This document shows, piece by piece, positions 30,472 through 39,321 of a stretch of DNA of 64,000 nucleotides (positions within the stretch are counted from its first letter, which is position 1; every line of letters starts with the position of its first letter). The translations under genes were made by a program, and so were the position numbers. The notes beneath the pieces were generated by a model. That model was given only the letters and a program-made list of their open reading frames with translations. It was not told the DNA's origin and made no database searches. This DNA comes from Pseudomonas sp. Gutcm_11s (GTDB lineage Bacteria; Pseudomonadota; Gammaproteobacteria; Pseudomonadales; Pseudomonadaceae), in assembly GCF_028649395.1 (NCBI RefSeq), contig NZ_JAQSUW010000011.1:1-64000 (forward strand), written 5' to 3'.

Positions 30472-31881
30472 TCAGGCCAGCCGCAAGGGATGGCGGATCA
30501 CCGAAGGGGTGCTGAGATTGGCCTGCGGCAGTGGCAGCACGGCCTGGTTGTTGACGTTGGCCAGTTGCAGCCAGAGGTTCTCGCCCTCGACGAATTGCCC
30601 GCATGGCAGCCACAGGCCATGGTGCCAGCCGGCACCGGGCTCCGGGGTGCTCTGCAGTACACCAGGGTGGGTCTGCGCGCTGGGAGCGCGGCGTAGCCAC
30701 ACTGCGCGCGGCAGACCCTTAAGGTAGCGCAGGCCGAGGTGCAGGCCGAGCTGGTTGAGATGGCGCCAGCGCACCAGGGCCAGGGTCGGGGTGCCGCTAT
30801 GGGGGAGTACCAGAACCAGCTGGCCGACCGGTAGCTGTTGGCCGAGATCCGCGTGGCACAGCAGGCGAGCGCCACCGGGGCTGGCATCGAGCATCTGCGC
30901 GGCGCTATTGGTCGGACGCTTCTCCAGCAGTTGGGCATGGATCGCGAGCAGGCCGATCACCAGGCTGCAATCGGCGCTGAAGTCGGCGCGGGGATGGCGG
31001 CGCTGCTGACGGCCGAGCCAGTGGGGGCGAACCCGTTCCAGCAACTCGCGCTCACGGGCGCTCTGCAGCGGCGCGGGCTCATGCAGGGCGACCAGCAGTG
31101 CGCCCAGCTCCAGGCGGCGCAGGTATTCGACCGAGCCGGTGGCTTCGCTGTCGTAGGGTAGGCAGGGCAGGGACTGGCTGAGGTCTATCAGCGGGCCTTC
31201 TGCTTCTTCCTCTTCATCCCAGGGCAGCAGTCGGGCCAGTTCGGCGAGTGGGGTAAGGGCGCCGAAGAGCACTTCACATTCGCCTTCGGCCAGGTGAAAC
31301 GGATTGCTCAGGGCCAGTACCAGCATCTGCTGGTAGAGACCGCGCAGCGAGCCGGCAGGCGCGGGCTGGAAGGGCGCGGCCACATGTTCGTCCAGGCAGC
31401 CCTGGTGCTCGGCGATCCAGTACAGCAGGTGGCTGTCGCTCCACAGCGAGGCCGGTGGTTCCTGGTACAGCTGATAGTTGCGCATCAGGCTCTGGGCGAG
31501 GAAATGCTCGGCCATATACAGGCACCAGGCCAAGTGCGGGCGCGACGGTTGTCGGCCCTGGAGTATCTGCAACAGCAAGCGCTTGAAGCCGGCCGCCAGC
31601 TCGTTGCACAGGTGCACGAACAGCTGCGAGGGTGCGACTCCTCTGCGCAGGTTGGCGCAGTAATGGCGGTATTCCTCGCAGAAGCTTTGCAGGGCGCGCT
31701 GCCTTTCCAGTAAGGTCATGGCGCTGCGATTGAGCTGGAACAGCATGCTCAATACCTGCGACAGACCGTCCTCGTAAGGCTGGCGACGAGCGTCGACGAG
31801 CCTGGCATTGAGGTCGGCTAGCGGTGTCGCATCCTCGTCGAGGATATCCGGCACTTCCAGGCGCAGGGCATCCAGCGTCAT
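30472..31881 (-). CDS. PilZ-domain protein, probable c-di-GMP effector
   Basis: A 469-residue protein that I do not know by name. The start MTLDALRLEVPDILDEDATPLADLNARLVDARRQPYEDG was chosen because anything upstream is only the shadow of the thioredoxin-like gene. The N-terminal 300 residues are helical, with no enzyme motif. The C-terminal part contains RRHPRADFSADCSL and then, about 45 residues later, DASPGGARL. These are the RxxxR and D/NxSxxG motifs of a c-di-GMP-binding PilZ domain. It is divergent from the thioredoxin-like lipoprotein gene. Confidence 0.72.
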   Translation of the reverse strand: MTLDALRLEVPDILDEDATPLADLNARLVDARRQPYEDGLSQVLSMLFQLNRSAMTLLERQRALQSFCEEYRHYCANLRRGVAPSQLFVHLCNELAAGFKRLLLQILQGRQPSRPHLAWCLYMAEHFLAQSLMRNYQLYQEPPASLWSDSHLLYWIAEHQGCLDEHVAAPFQPAPAGSLRGLYQQMLVLALSNPFHLAEGECEVLFGALTPLAELARLLPWDEEEEAEGPLIDLSQSLPCLPYDSEATGSVEYLRRLELGALLVALHEPAPLQSARERELLERVRPHWLGRQQRRHPRADFSADCSLVIGLLAIHAQLLEKRPTNSAAQMLDASPGGARLLCHADLGQQLPVGQLVLVLPHSGTPTLALVRWRHLNQLGLHLGLRYLKGLPRAVWLRRAPSAQTHPGVLQSTPEPGAGWHHGLWLPCGQFVEGENLWLQLANVNNQAVLPLPQANLSTPSVIRHPLRLA

Positions 31882-31911
31882 ATCAACCCCGCGTGCACGA
31901 GGAGCGATTGC

Positions 31912-32379
31912 ATGGGAAGACCACTCCAGATGGTGATGGGACTCTGCGCCGGGCTTCTTCTGGCCGGCTGCGCCGAAGACTGGGGCGTCGATCAGCATGG
32001 GAGAAAGGTAACGGCTGAGCAGCTGGATGGCCAGTGGTTGGTGGTCAATTACTGGGCCGAGTGGTGCAAGCCATGCCGCACCGAGATTCCGCAGCTCAAT
32101 CGGCTCGAGGCAGAACTGCAGGGCAAGGGGGCTCGCGTACTCGGTGTGAACTTCGATGCCCTGCAGGGCGAGAAACTCAGCCAGGCTGCCACGGCCTTCG
32201 ATATCCGCTTCACCGTGCTGGCGCAGGACCCTGCGCCACGGCTCGAACTGCCGCGTAACGATGTGTTGCCGGTGACCTACATCATCGATGCCGACGGCCG
32301 CTTGCGTGAGCGCCTGGTCGGCGAGCAGACCGCCGCCGGCCTGCAGGCGCGCTTGGCGCACTGGCGGGCGCAGGAGTAA
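31912..32379 (+). CDS. Thioredoxin-like lipoprotein (TlpA family)
   Basis: A 155-residue envelope protein. The N-terminus is a lipoprotein signal ending LLLAGC (Cys20). The thioredoxin fold carries the redox pair in NYWAEWCKPCRTEIPQLN (WCKPC, about residues 49-53) and the cis-proline VLPVTYIID near residue 118. It probably reduces or isomerises disulfides in periplasmic proteins; the partner is unknown. It precedes acyP by 5 bases, so the two are probably co-transcribed. Confidence 0.86.
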   Translation: MGRPLQMVMGLCAGLLLAGCAEDWGVDQHGRKVTAEQLDGQWLVVNYWAEWCKPCRTEIPQLNRLEAELQGKGARVLGVNFDALQGEKLSQAATAFDIRFTVLAQDPAPRLELPRNDVLPVTYIIDADGRLRERLVGEQTAAGLQARLAHWRAQE

Positions 32380-32384
32380 GGAGC

Positions 32385-32657
32385 ATGCAGATCTGTTTGC
32401 ACGGTTTCGTCAGCGGCAAGGTGCAGGGCGTGAGCTTCCGTCAGCACACCCTGGAGGAGGCGGAGCGCCTCGATCTGAATGGCTGGGTGCGCAATCTGGC
32501 CGATGGCCGGGTCGAGGTGCTGGTCGAAGGGGCCGAGGCCGCGGTACGCGAACTGGAGGCCTGGCTGGAGAGTGGGCCGGAGCGGGCGCGGGTCGATGCG
32601 TTGGAGCTGGAGCAGCAGCCGGTGCAAGGCATCACCGGCTTCGTGATCAGGCGCTGA
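32385..32657 (+). CDS. acyP: Acylphosphatase
   Basis: A 90-residue enzyme that hydrolyses carboxyl-phosphate bonds. It matches the family almost end to end: GFVSGKVQGVSFRQHTLEEA (catalytic Arg in SFRQ, about residue 19) and LNGWVRNLADGRVEVLVEG, with catalytic Asn in GWVRNLADG (about 37). Its stop abuts the convergent lipoprotein gene, leaving no space for a terminator. Confidence 0.94.
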   Translation: MQICLHGFVSGKVQGVSFRQHTLEEAERLDLNGWVRNLADGRVEVLVEGAEAAVRELEAWLESGPERARVDALELEQQPVQGITGFVIRR

Positions 32658-33608
32658 TCAGTCCTCGCCGGGGTCGGCGGCCAGGCGTCCAGCGTCTTTC
32701 ATCAGGGTCTTGAGAAACTCTTCCTGCAGCTCCGGATCGTTGCGCGTCAGCTCGATCAGGCTCTGCTCGAGTTCGCTGGCTTCCTCTTCCAGGCCCAGGT
32801 CGGAAAGGCGCTTGACCCGGTAGACCCACTGGCTGACTTCGTCGTCTTCGAGATCGTCGTAGATCAGGGCGTGAGCTTCGCGCAGCTTGCCGCGCAGGTC
32901 ACGGCTGACCAGCAGGGTGGCCTCGGCACGGGCGCTGTCCTGCGGGTCTTCCACGCTGAGCACGAGTGCGCCGACTTTGCTGGCGTCGTGGTCGGCGAAG
33001 GGACCGTCGAGCAGGTTCAGGCGCAGGATACCGTTACGATCGGTGGTCAGTTCGTGGTTGTCCTGTCCGGCCTTGACCCGCACCGGGCGTTCGGCCCAGG
33101 GCAGGCTGGAGTATTCCATGCGCCTGTCGCGCTGGGTCTCCTCGATGGTCGCCAGGTTCTGCTGGGAGCGCCCGTTGGACTCGACGTTCATCGCCGGGTT
33201 GATGCCGGCGAAGCCGTAGCTGATCCAGTCCTTGGTGACGCTGTCCGGCAGGCGGCCGAGCATCACCACGTTGAGCACGTTGGCACCCACGCCTGCGACT
33301 ATCGCTACCGCACCCAGTGGCACTTCATACAGCTCGCGCCAGGGTTGGTAGGGGGTGTAGCGGTCGTAGCGGCGGGTGACCTCGAACTCGGTGACTTCGA
33401 ACGTCTTCTGTTCCTGGATGCGCACGCGGCGCTGCGGCAGCTCCAGCACCCTGGGCTCGCCCACCTCGATCTGCAGGCTATGGTCGAGCAGGCGCCGCTC
33501 GAAGCGCTCCTCGTGTTCGCTGCGTTGCGGCAGGTGGTTGGCACAGCCAACCAGAAGGAGGGCGCCGAGCAGGGCGGCGCCGGTGCGGAGAGTATGACGC
33601 TGGAACAT
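32658..33608 (-). CDS. Hypothetical lipoprotein
   Basis: A 316-residue protein with signal MFQRHTLRTGAALLGALLLVGC (Cys22 as lipidation site). The mature protein is charged, with one short hydrophobic stretch GAVAIVAGVGANVLNVVML near residue 100. A beta-rich middle (RPVRVKAGQDNHELTTDRNGILRLNLLDG) and an acidic C-terminus (LEEEASELEQSLIELTRNDPELQEEF) complete it. I recognise no functional domain. The same gene sits next to proS in P. aeruginosa. It is transcribed with proS, 20 bases after its stop. Confidence 0.78.
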   Translation of the reverse strand: MFQRHTLRTGAALLGALLLVGCANHLPQRSEHEERFERRLLDHSLQIEVGEPRVLELPQRRVRIQEQKTFEVTEFEVTRRYDRYTPYQPWRELYEVPLGAVAIVAGVGANVLNVVMLGRLPDSVTKDWISYGFAGINPAMNVESNGRSQQNLATIEETQRDRRMEYSSLPWAERPVRVKAGQDNHELTTDRNGILRLNLLDGPFADHDASKVGALVLSVEDPQDSARAEATLLVSRDLRGKLREAHALIYDDLEDDEVSQWVYRVKRLSDLGLEEEASELEQSLIELTRNDPELQEEFLKTLMKDAGRLAADPGED

Positions 33609-33628
33609 GCGGGCTTCTTGGTCGGGAC

Positions 33629-35344
33629 TCAGCGGTTGATGCGCGTGGCGAGGAAGGCCGACAGGTCGGCGCTGGCCACCTGCTGGTTGTCGCTCTCGCG
33701 GCGGTTCTTGTACTCGAAGGTGCCCTCGGCCAGGCCGCGCTCGCTGACAACGATGCGGTGCGGGATGCCGATCAGCTCCATGTCGGCGAATTTCACGCCG
33801 GGGCTGGTCTTCTTGTCGCGATCGTCGAGCAGTACTTCATAGCCGGCGCTGGTCAGCTCGGCGTAGAGCTTGTCGGTCGCCTCGCGCACCGCCTCGTTCT
33901 CGTACTTCATCGGCACGATGGCGATCTGGAAGGGCGCCAGGGCGTCGGTCCAGAGGATGCCGCGCTCGTCCCAGTTCTGCTCGATGGCGGCGGCCACCAC
34001 GCGGGATACGCCGATGCCGTAGCAGCCCATGGTCAGAGTGACCGGCTTGCCACTCTCGCCCAGGACCTTGCAGCCCATGGCTTCGCTGTACTTGGTGCCG
34101 AGCTGGAAGATGTGCCCGACCTCGATGCCGCGCTTGATCACCAGGGTGCCTTGGCCGTCCGGGCTGGGGTCGCCGGCGAGCACGTTGCGCAGGTCGGCAA
34201 CGGCTGGCAGAGGCAGGTCGCGCTCCCAATTGAGGCCGAAGTAGTGCTTGTCGTCGACGTTGGCGCCAGCGCCGAAGTCGCTCATCAGCGCCACCGAACG
34301 GTCGATCACGCAGGAGATCGGCAGGTTCAGCGGGCCCAGCGAACCGGGGCCGGCACCGATGGTGGCGCGGATCTCGGCTTCGGAAGCAAACACCAGCGGG
34401 CTGGCGACCAGCTCATGGTTGGCGGCCTTGATCTCGTTCAGCTCGTGGTCTCCGCGGACGATCAGGGCGATCAGCTTGCCTTCCTCAGCGGCATGCACCA
34501 CCAGGGTCTTGATGGTCTTCTCGATGGCCAGCCCGAACTGGGCGACCAGCTCATCGATGGTCTTGGCATCTGGCGTATCGACCAGGCGCAGGTCTTCGCT
34601 GGCCGCGCCGCGCGCAGTCTCGCGCGGGATGGCTTCGGCCTTCTCGATGTTGGCGGCGTAGTCGGAGGTGTCGCTGAAGGCGATATCGTCTTCACCGGAC
34701 TCGGCCAGTACATGGAACTCATGGGAGCCAGTGCCACCGATGGAGCCGGTGTCGGCCTGTACCGGACGGAAGTTCAGGCCCAGACGGCTGAATACGTTGC
34801 AGTAGGCCAGGTGCATGCGGTCGTAGGTTTGCTGCAGCGAAGCCTGGTCCAGATGGAAGGAGTAGGCGTCCTTCATGATGAACTCGCGGCCACGCATCAG
34901 ACCGAAGCGCGGACGAATCTCGTCGCGGAACTTGGTCTGGATCTGGAACATGTTGATCGGCAGCTGCTTGTAGCTGTTCAGCTCGTTGCGGGCCAGATCG
35001 GTGATGACTTCCTCGTGGGTCGGGCCCAGGCAGAAGGCGCGATCATGGCGATCCTTGATGCGCAGCAGCTCGGGACCGTATTGCTCCCAGCGACCGGATT
35101 CCTGCCACAGCTCGGCCGGCTGCACGGCCGGCATCAGCACTTCGAGTGCGCCAGCGGCGACCATTTCCTGGCGTACCACGGCCTCGGCCTTGCGCAGCAC
35201 GCGCAGACCCATCGGCATCCAGGTGTACATGCCAGAGGCCAGCTTGCGGATCATGCCGGCGCGCAGCATCAGCTGGTGGCTGATCACCACGGCGTCGGAG
35301 GGGGTTTCCTTGAGGGTCGAGAGCAGGTACTGACTGGTACGCAT
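33629..35344 (-). CDS. proS: Prolyl-tRNA synthetase
   Basis: A class II synthetase charging tRNA-Pro; 571 residues, the normal bacterial length. Motif 1 lies around [27 protein letters not shown], motif 2 at [26 protein letters not shown] and motif 3 at [17 protein letters not shown]. An insertion of about 170 residues ([24 protein letters not shown] and following) is the YbaK-type editing domain that clears misactivated alanine. The start [30 protein letters not shown] fits the family. Confidence 0.96.
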   Translation of the reverse strand: MRTSQYLLSTLKETPSDAVVISHQLMLRAGMIRKLASGMYTWMPMGLRVLRKAEAVVRQEMVAAGALEVLMPAVQPAELWQESGRWEQYGPELLRIKDRHDRAFCLGPTHEEVITDLARNELNSYKQLPINMFQIQTKFRDEIRPRFGLMRGREFIMKDAYSFHLDQASLQQTYDRMHLAYCNVFSRLGLNFRPVQADTGSIGGTGSHEFHVLAESGEDDIAFSDTSDYAANIEKAEAIPRETARGAASEDLRLVDTPDAKTIDELVAQFGLAIEKTIKTLVVHAAEEGKLIALIVRGDHELNEIKAANHELVASPLVFASEAEIRATIGAGPGSLGPLNLPISCVIDRSVALMSDFGAGANVDDKHYFGLNWERDLPLPAVADLRNVLAGDPSPDGQGTLVIKRGIEVGHIFQLGTKYSEAMGCKVLGESGKPVTLTMGCYGIGVSRVVAAAIEQNWDERGILWTDALAPFQIAIVPMKYENEAVREATDKLYAELTSAGYEVLLDDRDKKTSPGVKFADMELIGIPHRIVVSERGLAEGTFEYKNRRESDNQQVASADLSAFLATRINR

Positions 35345-35436
35345 GTTTGGCCGTTATGTCGGTTGCGAGGGCAAATAATGACTCGGCATTGTACGGTGCC
35401 AGCCATGTGGCGTACAGGACGGACCGGGAGTTGAGC

Positions 35437-35853
35437 ATGGCGGAGTTGACCGCTGATCAGGTGCAGGCGTTGATTCGCGCCGGCGTGCCGATGGCCGAGG
35501 ACATCGATCTGCGTATCGATCATCTGGATGCGGAGAAGGCGGTGGCTCGGGTGCCTTTCCAGGGCAAGCTGGTGCGCCCTGGTGGAACTGTGTCGGGGCC
35601 AACCATCATGTCGCTCGCCGATGCGGCGATGTATGCGGTGGTTCTGGGGCGGTTGGGCAGGGTGGAGATGGCAGTAACGGCCAATCTCAATATCAACTTC
35701 CTGGCTAGACCGAAGCCGGTCGATCTGATCGCCGAAGCGCGCATCCTGCGTTTGTCACGACGCCAGGCGGTGTGCGAGGTGCAGCTCTTTTCGCTGGGCG
35801 AAGAGGATGAGCTGGTCGCGCATGTCACCGGGACTTACGCTTTACCGCTCTAG
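35437..35853 (+). CDS. PaaI-family hotdog thioesterase
   Basis: A 138-residue hotdog-fold protein that probably hydrolyses acyl-CoA or aryl-CoA thioesters; the substrate is unknown. The core is RPGGTVSGPTIMSLADAAMYAVVL, where the Gly-rich turn and following Asp match PaaI/YdiI active sites. LNINFLARPKPVDLIAEARI supplies the central strand. The start MAELTADQVQALIRAG at 35437 has GGGAG seven bases upstream; the earlier in-frame ATG would reach into the proS promoter region. It is divergent from proS and ends in a perfect bidirectional terminator shared with oprD. Confidence 0.83.
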   Translation: MAELTADQVQALIRAGVPMAEDIDLRIDHLDAEKAVARVPFQGKLVRPGGTVSGPTIMSLADAAMYAVVLGRLGRVEMAVTANLNINFLARPKPVDLIAEARILRLSRRQAVCEVQLFSLGEEDELVAHVTGTYALPL

Positions 35854-35893
35854 TGAACAGGTATTTGCGCAATAAATTCTTGCGCGCGAAAAC

Positions 35894-35923
35894 AAGAAAC
35901 CCGGCCTAGGCCGGGTTTCTTTT
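35894..35923. terminator. Bidirectional terminator between the thioesterase and OprD-family genes
   Basis: A perfect palindrome, AAGAAACCCGGCC-TA-GGCCGGGTTTCTT, with T-runs on both strands, sits between two converging genes. Confidence 0.92.
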
Positions 35924-35951
35924 ACTGTTTCGAGTGTACTCGAAGAAATCC

Positions 35952-37196
35952 TTACAGGATTTCCAGCGGGTACTCTGCGAACAGACGCCACTCGTTCAGA
36001 TCGTTCGAGAAGTTGGTATCGGTACGATAGATCGAGTTACGCACTTTGAAGGACAGGTCCTTCGCGGCGCCGCTTTGGATGGTGTACTTGACCTGGTTGA
36101 AGAACTCGCGCTCTTTGGCGTCGTCTTCGCCACCATAGTTGATGTCGTAGCCGTAGACGTAAGCGGTTTTCCAGCTCAGACCCGGTACGCCGTAGCCAGC
36201 GAAGTCCAGCTCATAGCTGGCCTGCCAGGATTTCTCGTCGGCGTTGTTGAAGTCGGAGTAGTAGGAGTTGGACAGCCAAATCGCGCTACCGCCGTCGCCG
36301 ATGTCGTAGGCGTAGCCGACGTCACCGCTGTTTTGCTGGTAGGCCAGGATGAAGGCGTGGGCGCCAACGCTGTACTTACCGGCCAGGCTGAAGATGGTGT
36401 TGTCGTCGCCTTCAACGCCGTTACCGAAGAAGAGATCCGACGCAGTGGTGTCGTCCTCATACTTGGTTTTGTAGATGTTGAAGTCGAAGTTCAGAGCCTG
36501 CTCTTCGGCCAGCGGAATGGTGTAGTTCACGTTGGCGTAGTACTTCTTGGCGACATCTTCGATGTCGGAGTAGTACAGGGCGGCGCTCAGGTCGTCGGTG
36601 AACTGGTAGCTACCACCAGCTACGTCGATGCTCTTCAGGCGGCCGTCGTCACGAGCGGCGCTGGCCATCGGGCTGGCAGCGGTGAAGCGGCCGGCGTTCA
36701 GTTCCAGACCTTCGATTTCGCTGCTGGTAACCATGGTGCCGGTGAAGCTTTGCGGCAGCAGGCGGGAATCGTCATAGGCCAGAACCGGCAGGCTCGGCAT
36801 TTGATCGCCGTACTTGATCACAGTGTTGGAGAAGCGGACTTTGACAGCGGCGCCGGCTTGGCCAACGGAGTCGTCCCAGTCTTTTTCTTCGCCCGGGAAC
36901 ATGTCAGCTTGGCCGCCGTCGAGTTTCAGACCCAGCAGGCCGAAAGCGTCAACGCCGACACCAACGGTGCCTTGGGTGAAGCCGGACTCATAGGTGCCGA
37001 TGAAAGCTTGGCCCCAGGTTTTGCGGTCATCTTGACCGTGGTTGTAGTCGCGGTTCCAGTAGGTGTTGCGCAGCAGCAGGTTCAGGCTGCTGTCTTCAAC
37101 GAAGCCCTTGGACTCGGACTGTGCGCTGGCGAAAGCCAGTTGGGTGGTACCGGCGGTCACGGCCAGAGCCAGTGCGCTCCACTTCATCACTTGCAT
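35952..37196 (-). CDS. OprD-family outer-membrane porin
   Basis: A substrate-specific porin of 414 residues with signal MQVMKWSALALAVTAGTTQLAFASA. The mature start GFVEDSSLNLLLRNTYWNRDY and the run YESGFTQGTVGVGVDAFGLLGLKLDGG are hallmarks of OprD. SWQASYELDFAGYGVPGLSW and the C-terminal NEWRLFAEYPLEIL fit the 18-strand barrel. It occupies the oprD position of P. aeruginosa, where the protein takes up basic amino acids and admits imipenem, but it is about 30 residues shorter and lacks some extracellular-loop sequence. Orthology is therefore likely but substrate is not proven. Confidence 0.88.
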   Translation of the reverse strand: MQVMKWSALALAVTAGTTQLAFASAQSESKGFVEDSSLNLLLRNTYWNRDYNHGQDDRKTWGQAFIGTYESGFTQGTVGVGVDAFGLLGLKLDGGQADMFPGEEKDWDDSVGQAGAAVKVRFSNTVIKYGDQMPSLPVLAYDDSRLLPQSFTGTMVTSSEIEGLELNAGRFTAASPMASAARDDGRLKSIDVAGGSYQFTDDLSAALYYSDIEDVAKKYYANVNYTIPLAEEQALNFDFNIYKTKYEDDTTASDLFFGNGVEGDDNTIFSLAGKYSVGAHAFILAYQQNSGDVGYAYDIGDGGSAIWLSNSYYSDFNNADEKSWQASYELDFAGYGVPGLSWKTAYVYGYDINYGGEDDAKEREFFNQVKYTIQSGAAKDLSFKVRNSIYRTDTNFSNDLNEWRLFAEYPLEIL

Positions 37197-37894
37197 TGTG
37201 ATTGCTCCTTTGGTTTAGAAGAGTTGTGCTACCCGATATCTTTTTGTCTGGGCGGCTCTTTCTTTTTGTGTCGGCGCTAACTTATAGCACGGTGACTTAA
37301 GTTGGCGACAGATATCATTGATTCTCTACGAGTTCTTCACATGCGCGTCGCAAATTTACATTTTTGACGTCGCAAATCTGTAGATTTTTGCCGCCCATCT
37401 TCCCGTTTCGGATGCCTTTGAAAAAGACTGCAAATCCAATCGCTTAGGGCGTTGCAAGTCATTCTCAGGCATGCCGATGGCGACGGTGCTGGTCTCTAAG
37501 CAACTTCCATGCACAAAGTGATATTTCCACTGTTTGTCGGTGGCTTTTTCCAGTTGTCGCTTGGAGCCGTTTCGGCTGGAGGTCTGGCGTGGCACGGAGG
37601 TGCTCCGGTAGTTGGTAATCTCCAGCGTAGTGGCTCTTCCGGTGTTACCGGTATTGGTTGCGGTGGCGGAATCTACTCGCCGGTAACGAAACTCTTTGTG
37701 GGTGTGTGCGTTTTTTGGGCGTGACTGGCTGATTTTTGCTCGATTTTGGGGCGCTGTTTTGCCGTTCCATGCTCGAGGTGCTGCTGGGCGCGCGTTTCGG
37801 GCGATTGTCACGGCAGGAGAGGATTAGTATGCGGATGAACAGCGTCGCTCATGCCGCTATGCTGCGCGCCTTGGTTCGTTCGGAGGACGTATAG
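37197..37894. promoter_or_regulatory. Long intergenic region between the porin and HIT genes
   Basis: These 698 bases hold no gene I can support. The part nearest the porin is AT-rich, with GGAG-like sequence before the ATG and the tandem repeats listed separately. The 37.4-37.85 kb part has a weak 151-codon reading on the minus strand (37356-37811), rich in Lys, Arg and Thr and resembling nothing known, and a 71-codon reading on plus (37509-37724). Both look accidental. Divergent promoters for the porin and HIT genes should be here. Confidence 0.5.
37347..37392. repeat. Two tandem 22-base repeats upstream of the OprD-family gene (ArgR-like)
   Basis: GTCGCAAATTTACATTTTTG followed by AC, and immediately GTCGCAAATCTGTAGATTTT, form a head-to-tail pair with a 22-base period. 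The conserved core GTCGCAAAT fits the tandem TGTCGC half-sites described for Pseudomonas ArgR, though the first base is C, not T. A further TGTCGC lies on the minus strand at 37305-37310. ArgR is known to control oprD in P. aeruginosa, so an operator is plausible. Confidence 0.5.
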
Positions 37895-38320
37895 ATGTTT
37901 AGCCTTGATTCCCGCTTGCAGCAGGACACGCTGGTTCTGGGGGACTTCCCCCTGTGTCGGTTGCTGCTGATGAATGACGCCAACTATCCCTGGTTCATTC
38001 TGGTGCCTCGCCGTGAGGCTGTGAGCGAGCTGTTCCAGCTGGATAACGCTGATCAGAAGCAGCTGTGGCTGGAAACCACGCGCTTGGCTGAGGTTCTCAA
38101 GGACGCCTTTGTCGCCGACAAGATGAACGTTGCCACTCTTGGCAATGTGGTGAGCCAGTTGCACATGCACGTGATAGTGCGTCGTCGCGAGGACTTGGCC
38201 TGGCCTGCTCCGGTATGGGGCAAGCACCCCGCTCGAGCTTATTCCGAGCTGGAGTTGGCCGATGTTCGTGAGCGCCTGCGGTTGGTGCTCGCCAACGACT
38301 TTCAGTTTGTGGAGGGCTGA
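37895..38320 (+). CDS. HIT-family (histidine triad) protein
   Basis: A 141-residue nucleotide hydrolase or transferase of the HIT superfamily. The triad motif is in NVVSQLHMHVIVRR (about residues 85-98), with His-x-His spacing. The helix NATLGNV-like sequence before it and the N-terminal LLLMNDANYPWFILVPRR are typical of the short bacterial HIT proteins. The natural substrate is not known. The slyX-like gene begins 3 bases after its stop, so they form an operon. Confidence 0.88.
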   Translation: MFSLDSRLQQDTLVLGDFPLCRLLLMNDANYPWFILVPRREAVSELFQLDNADQKQLWLETTRLAEVLKDAFVADKMNVATLGNVVSQLHMHVIVRRREDLAWPAPVWGKHPARAYSELELADVRERLRLVLANDFQFVEG

Positions 38321-38323
38321 GGC

Positions 38324-38530
38324 ATGGATCTGGAGTCTCGTGTCGTCGAGTTGGAGACTCGTCTGGCGTTTCAGGACGACGTGATCGCCACGCTGAACGA
38401 TGTGGTGGTGGAACAGCGGCTTGCGCTGGATCGCTTGCAGTTGCAGATCGCTTCGCTGGCTCGGCGGCAGGAGGATATGGCGGGGCAGTTCGGTATTGCC
38501 GAGGGTGATGCGCCGCCGCCACATTATTGA
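38324..38530 (+). CDS. slyX: SlyX family protein
   Basis: A 68-residue coiled-coil protein, [42 protein letters not shown]. This heptad-rich pattern and the C-terminal PPPHY ending are the hallmarks of SlyX. It is cytoplasmic; its function is unknown, although slyX lies near slyD in enterobacteria. It is followed by a strong bidirectional terminator. Confidence 0.9.
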   Translation: MDLESRVVELETRLAFQDDVIATLNDVVVEQRLALDRLQLQIASLARRQEDMAGQFGIAEGDAPPPHY

Positions 38531-38537
38531 TGTCATG

Positions 38538-38565
38538 AAAAAGCCCGCTTTAAGCGGGCTTTTTT
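38538..38565. terminator. Bidirectional terminator between slyX and the cold-shock fusion gene
   Basis: AAAAAGCCCGCTT-TA-AAGCGGGCTTTTTT style palindrome with runs of A and T on both sides, between converging genes. Confidence 0.92.
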
Positions 38566-38579
38566 GTTGGGCGGAGATA

Positions 38580-39188
38580 TCAGCGTTGGCCGGGGAGGGC
38601 GACTATCACGTCTTCGGCCTGCAGGCCCTTGTCGCGCTGCATTACGGAGAATTGGACGCGCTGGCCTTCGACCAGGATTCGGTGGCCTTCACCGCGGATG
38701 GCGCGGAAGTGGACGAATATGTCATCGCCGCTGTCACGGGAAATGAAGCCGAAGCCCTTGGAGGTGTTGAACCACTTGACGGTACCGCTCTCGCGGCTGT
38801 CATCGCTCTCGCGGGGTGGGACATAGGCGCGTGGCGTGCGTTTGCCGAGGTTGCTGGCCAGGTGCAGGGCGGTGGCGACCAGCAGGGTGGCAAGGGTTAG
38901 CGCTACAGCGGGCTGGTTGCCGATCTGTGCCAGTGGGGCCAGTAGAATCAGTGCTTGCAGTACGCAGGCGAATACCAGCATCGCGGAGGCCAGGGCCTGC
39001 AGTTGGTTGCGTGCGCCGTCGTGGCGGGCGGGCAGGAGGGCGGCGACGATCAGGTTGGTCAGGCCGAGCAGGGCCAGGTAGATGGCATCGGGTTGTTGCA
39101 GGTAAGGCAGTGCGTCGTTGCGCAGGCTGGGGGCGAAGGACAGCAGCAGGGCGCCGCCGCCTGTGATCAGGTGAACGATCTTCAACAT
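38580..39188 (-). CDS. Membrane protein with C-terminal cold-shock domain
   Basis: A 202-residue fusion. The N-terminal 120 residues contain about four hydrophobic helices ([73 protein letters not shown]). The last 70 residues are a cold-shock domain: [30 protein letters not shown] carries both RNA-binding motifs, RNP1 (KGFGFI) and RNP2 (DIFVHF). It may tether a nucleic-acid chaperone to the membrane. P. aeruginosa has a cold-shock-annotated gene here. The start ATG at 39188 was chosen because membrane helix 1 begins there. Confidence 0.84.
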   Translation of the reverse strand: MLKIVHLITGGGALLLSFAPSLRNDALPYLQQPDAIYLALLGLTNLIVAALLPARHDGARNQLQALASAMLVFACVLQALILLAPLAQIGNQPAVALTLATLLVATALHLASNLGKRTPRAYVPPRESDDSRESGTVKWFNTSKGFGFISRDSGDDIFVHFRAIRGEGHRILVEGQRVQFSVMQRDKGLQAEDVIVALPGQR

Positions 39189-39321
39189 GGTCAAGGAGCT
39201 CGCTTGTTCGAGATGGCTATCGAGGAGCGGAGCCGGCCCGGTGAATGGGTGATGTGCTCCGCCTATGTCGCAGCAATGCGACACCGCGGCTATTTAACCG
39301 CAAAGGGGATGCCTACTCAAA

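Noticed and set aside
31882..32361. 160-residue N-terminal extension of the PilZ-domain protein
   Set aside because: It lies wholly antisense to the thioredoxin-like lipoprotein gene; the real start is at 31881.
37356..37811. 151-codon minus-strand frame in the porin-HIT gap
   Set aside because: Composition unlike any known protein, covers the ArgR-like repeats and has no good ribosome binding site; could still be checked for conservation.
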